Assembly (NCBI RefSeq): GCF_000317305.3
Contig: NC_023036.2
Location: 3,472,001-3,536,000, forward strand
From: Mycolicibacterium neoaurum VKM Ac-1815D
GTDB taxonomy: Bacteria > Actinomycetota > Actinomycetes > Mycobacteriales > Mycobacteriaceae
Reading direction: 5' to 3'
DNA length: 64,000 nucleotides
The notes below the pieces were generated by a model. That model was not told the origin of the DNA, ran no database searches, and was given only the letters and a program-made list of their open reading frames with translations. The position numbers and the translations under genes are program-made. This document shows positions 62,552 through 64,000 of this stretch, one piece after another. Each line of letters starts with the position of its first letter. Within the stretch, counting starts at the first letter, position 1.

Positions 62552-63301
62552 ATGGCCGCCACCGTGCACGTCACACCTCGGTGCAGCGTCGTCAAGTGCG
62601 GTGGCCGACCGGTCGACATCGCCGAGATCCATCTCCCGGGCACGCCCCGGGGAGCCGTCCTCGTGATGACATCGGGCCGCGATTTCGAACCCGCCGCCGC
62701 GGAGTTGTTGAACGGCTTCGCTGCCTTCGGCTACGAGGGTCTCGCTGCCGATGCTACGAAGTTACGCGGGACGCGCGCCGAACTCACGGCCATGGTCGGA
62801 CACCTCCTGAAGCGTTTGGGTGATCGCGGTTGGCACGATGAGCAGATCGGCGTGGTTGGCTACTCGTGGGGCGGACTCGTGGCGCTCCTCGCCGGCGTGT
62901 CGTTCGAACTCGGTGCCGTGGTGAGTGTTTCGCCCCAACCGAGGTATGGAAGCAGCGACGATCTCATCCAGTGGATCGGTGGGTTGGCCCCGCTCACACG
63001 CGCGCCATGGTTGTGCCTGACCGGCGCTGACGATCCCGCGCTGCCAGCGTCGGTTCGCGACGGCTTGGAGCGCACCCTTCGCAACGATGCGTCGACGTAC
63101 ACGCAGATCGTCAGCTATGTCGATGTGGGACAGGACTTCTATCGCACGTCGCCCGACGTCGCTGCGACAGCTGCCGCGTTCGATTCCTGGCAGCGGACAG
63201 TCGAATGGCTGGAGTTGCGAGTGGCGCCCCGCCTCACTCCCCTCACCAAGCAGTGGCGTCAACGCCAGACCGTGCTTGGTGGGGCTTCAACAGAAAGGTA
63301 A
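62552..63301 (+). CDS. Dienelactone-hydrolase-like alpha/beta hydrolase
   Basis: A 249-residue protein. The nucleophile elbow is V-G-Y-S-W-G-G, with a serine where classical dienelactone hydrolase has cysteine. T-G-A-D-D-P carries the acid, and the histidine position is less clear: the usual H-G-F is replaced by V-G-Q-D-F-Y, so activity may be altered or absent. It lies directly before the dioxygenase alpha gene and is probably cotranscribed with it (eight bases between). Start: ATG at 62552; an earlier in-frame ATG at 62510 is possible. Confidence 0.75.
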   Translation: MAATVHVTPRCSVVKCGGRPVDIAEIHLPGTPRGAVLVMTSGRDFEPAAAELLNGFAAFGYEGLAADATKLRGTRAELTAMVGHLLKRLGDRGWHDEQIGVVGYSWGGLVALLAGVSFELGAVVSVSPQPRYGSSDDLIQWIGGLAPLTRAPWLCLTGADDPALPASVRDGLERTLRNDASTYTQIVSYVDVGQDFYRTSPDVAATAAAFDSWQRTVEWLELRVAPRLTPLTKQWRQRQTVLGGASTER

Positions 63302-63309
63302 AAACGCGC

Positions 63310-64000
63310 ATGTCCGAATACGTCGTTGATGACCGGGAGATGCCGTGCTTTCGGGTCGCCCGCCAGACCATGGTGGATCCGACGATCCTCGAACGGGAAC
63401 GCACGCTGATCTTCGACAAGAGCTGGCTCTACGTTGGCCACGAGTCAGAGTTGGCGAAGCCGAACAGCTTCAAGACGCGCACGCTGGCGGGCCGCCCCGT
63501 CATCTTCACCCGAGACAGTCGGGGACAGATTCGCGTGTGGCTGAACTCGTGCCCGCACCGTGGGGCGATGATCTGCCGCGAGCGCGAGGGAAACGCGCGC
63601 TTTCATACGTGCTTCTATCACGGGTGGTCGTTCAACACCGCCGGCGAACAGGTCTCGACGCCTGGAGATGAATCCTATGGACCAAACTTCGATCGACCCG
63701 GCTTGGCGAAGCCGCCGCGACTGGAGTCCTACCGCGGCTTCGTCTTCGCAAGCTTCGATCCTGACATCGTCGATCTCGAAACCTATCTCGCCGGCGCGAA
63801 GGAATACCTCGACCTCGTGGCCGATCAGTCCGATATGGGGATGCAGGTTCTCGAGGGCACTCACGAGTACTCGTGCAAGGCCAACTGGAAGCTCCTGGTG
63901 GAGAACAGCTTCGACGGCTATCACGCGATGACCACCCATCAGCGGTACTTCGCGATGGTGATTGCCGCCCGTGGCTCGATCGACACCTCGCTCATCATCG
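63310..64000 (+). CDS. Rieske ring-hydroxylating dioxygenase alpha subunit (cut by window end)
   Basis: About 230 residues of the large subunit are present. The Rieske cluster ligands are Cys81 and His83 (C-P-H-R-G) and Cys101 and His104 (C-F-Y-H-G-W). The catalytic domain starts with L-L-V-E-N-S-F-D-G-Y-H-A-M-T-T-H, which holds the two histidines and the bridging aspartate for mononuclear iron. These enzymes add both oxygen atoms to an aromatic ring using electrons from a ferredoxin. The substrate class cannot be read from this part. It probably forms a hexamer with the beta subunit encoded at 61807-62325. Confidence 0.93.
   Translation, partial: MSEYVVDDREMPCFRVARQTMVDPTILERERTLIFDKSWLYVGHESELAKPNSFKTRTLAGRPVIFTRDSRGQIRVWLNSCPHRGAMICREREGNARFHTCFYHGWSFNTAGEQVSTPGDESYGPNFDRPGLAKPPRLESYRGFVFASFDPDIVDLETYLAGAKEYLDLVADQSDMGMQVLEGTHEYSCKANWKLLVENSFDGYHAMTTHQRYFAMVIAARGSIDTSLII

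Overview
The window looks like the chromosome of an environmental mycobacterium (Mycolicibacterium-like). The evidence is an MmpL carboxy-terminal half followed by a DUF732 protein and a homologue of the secreted mycobacterial protein Rv0455c, high GC content, frequent GTG starts and many ATGA stop/start overlaps. No RNA genes, CRISPR array or intact mobile element were seen.

Layout. 1-4.0 kb: mmpL end, DUF732 and Rv0455c-like exported proteins, a YceI protein and a ferredoxin-like barrel protein. 4.4-14 kb: a FadR-type GntR regulator with a decayed racemase gene behind it, a divergent four-gene polyamine-type ABC transporter, a two-subunit N,N-dimethylformamidase (DMFase)-like enzyme, and a decayed IS transposase. 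14-22.5 kb: an APC permease, an MFS transporter, a frameshifted tartrate/malate dehydrogenase gene, and an aminotransferase plus semialdehyde dehydrogenase pair divergent from a LysR regulator. 22.5-31 kb: a relic of a third DMFase large subunit, two sets of a phosphotransferase-fold kinase and a class III PLP enzyme, a GntR relic and an aldehyde dehydrogenase. 31-41.5 kb: an APC permease with a second DMFase-like pair, then divergently otnK-otnC, an aminotransferase, a second GntR regulator, an Asp/Glu racemase and pdxS. 41.5-51.3 kb: a RedY-like pseudogene, an operon of amidohydrolase, APC permease and a 978-residue kinase/PLP-enzyme fusion, a divergent SDR, a LuxR regulator and a third GntR regulator. 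52-55.3 kb: an MFS/MarR pair and an alpha/beta hydrolase. 56-64 kb: a catabolic cluster with a two-domain CoA transferase, IclR regulator, ferredoxin reductase, SDR, both subunits of a Rieske ring-hydroxylating dioxygenase (alpha cut by the window end) and a dienelactone-hydrolase-like protein.

How the parts may fit. From about 4 to 51 kb the same kinds of part recur: importer, amide hydrolase, kinase plus PLP phospho-lyase or transaminase, aldehyde dehydrogenase, FCD-type GntR regulator. The simplest reading is an island for taking up and degrading amides, amino alcohols or omega-amino compounds. Kinase and phospho-lyase would turn an amino alcohol into an aldehyde, ammonia and phosphate, and the dehydrogenases would oxidise the aldehyde. 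Two palindromic operator families tie the modules together: one near TTGATTGTCTGACAATCAA at six places (5.6-37.5 kb) and an exact ATTGGTCACCAAT at four places (25.4-51.4 kb). Their positions suggest two GntR regulons. Substrates and regulator/site assignments are inferences. Several relics (racemase, DMFase, two GntR fragments, RedY-like, IS, tartrate dehydrogenase) show that the island has been rearranged and is partly decaying.
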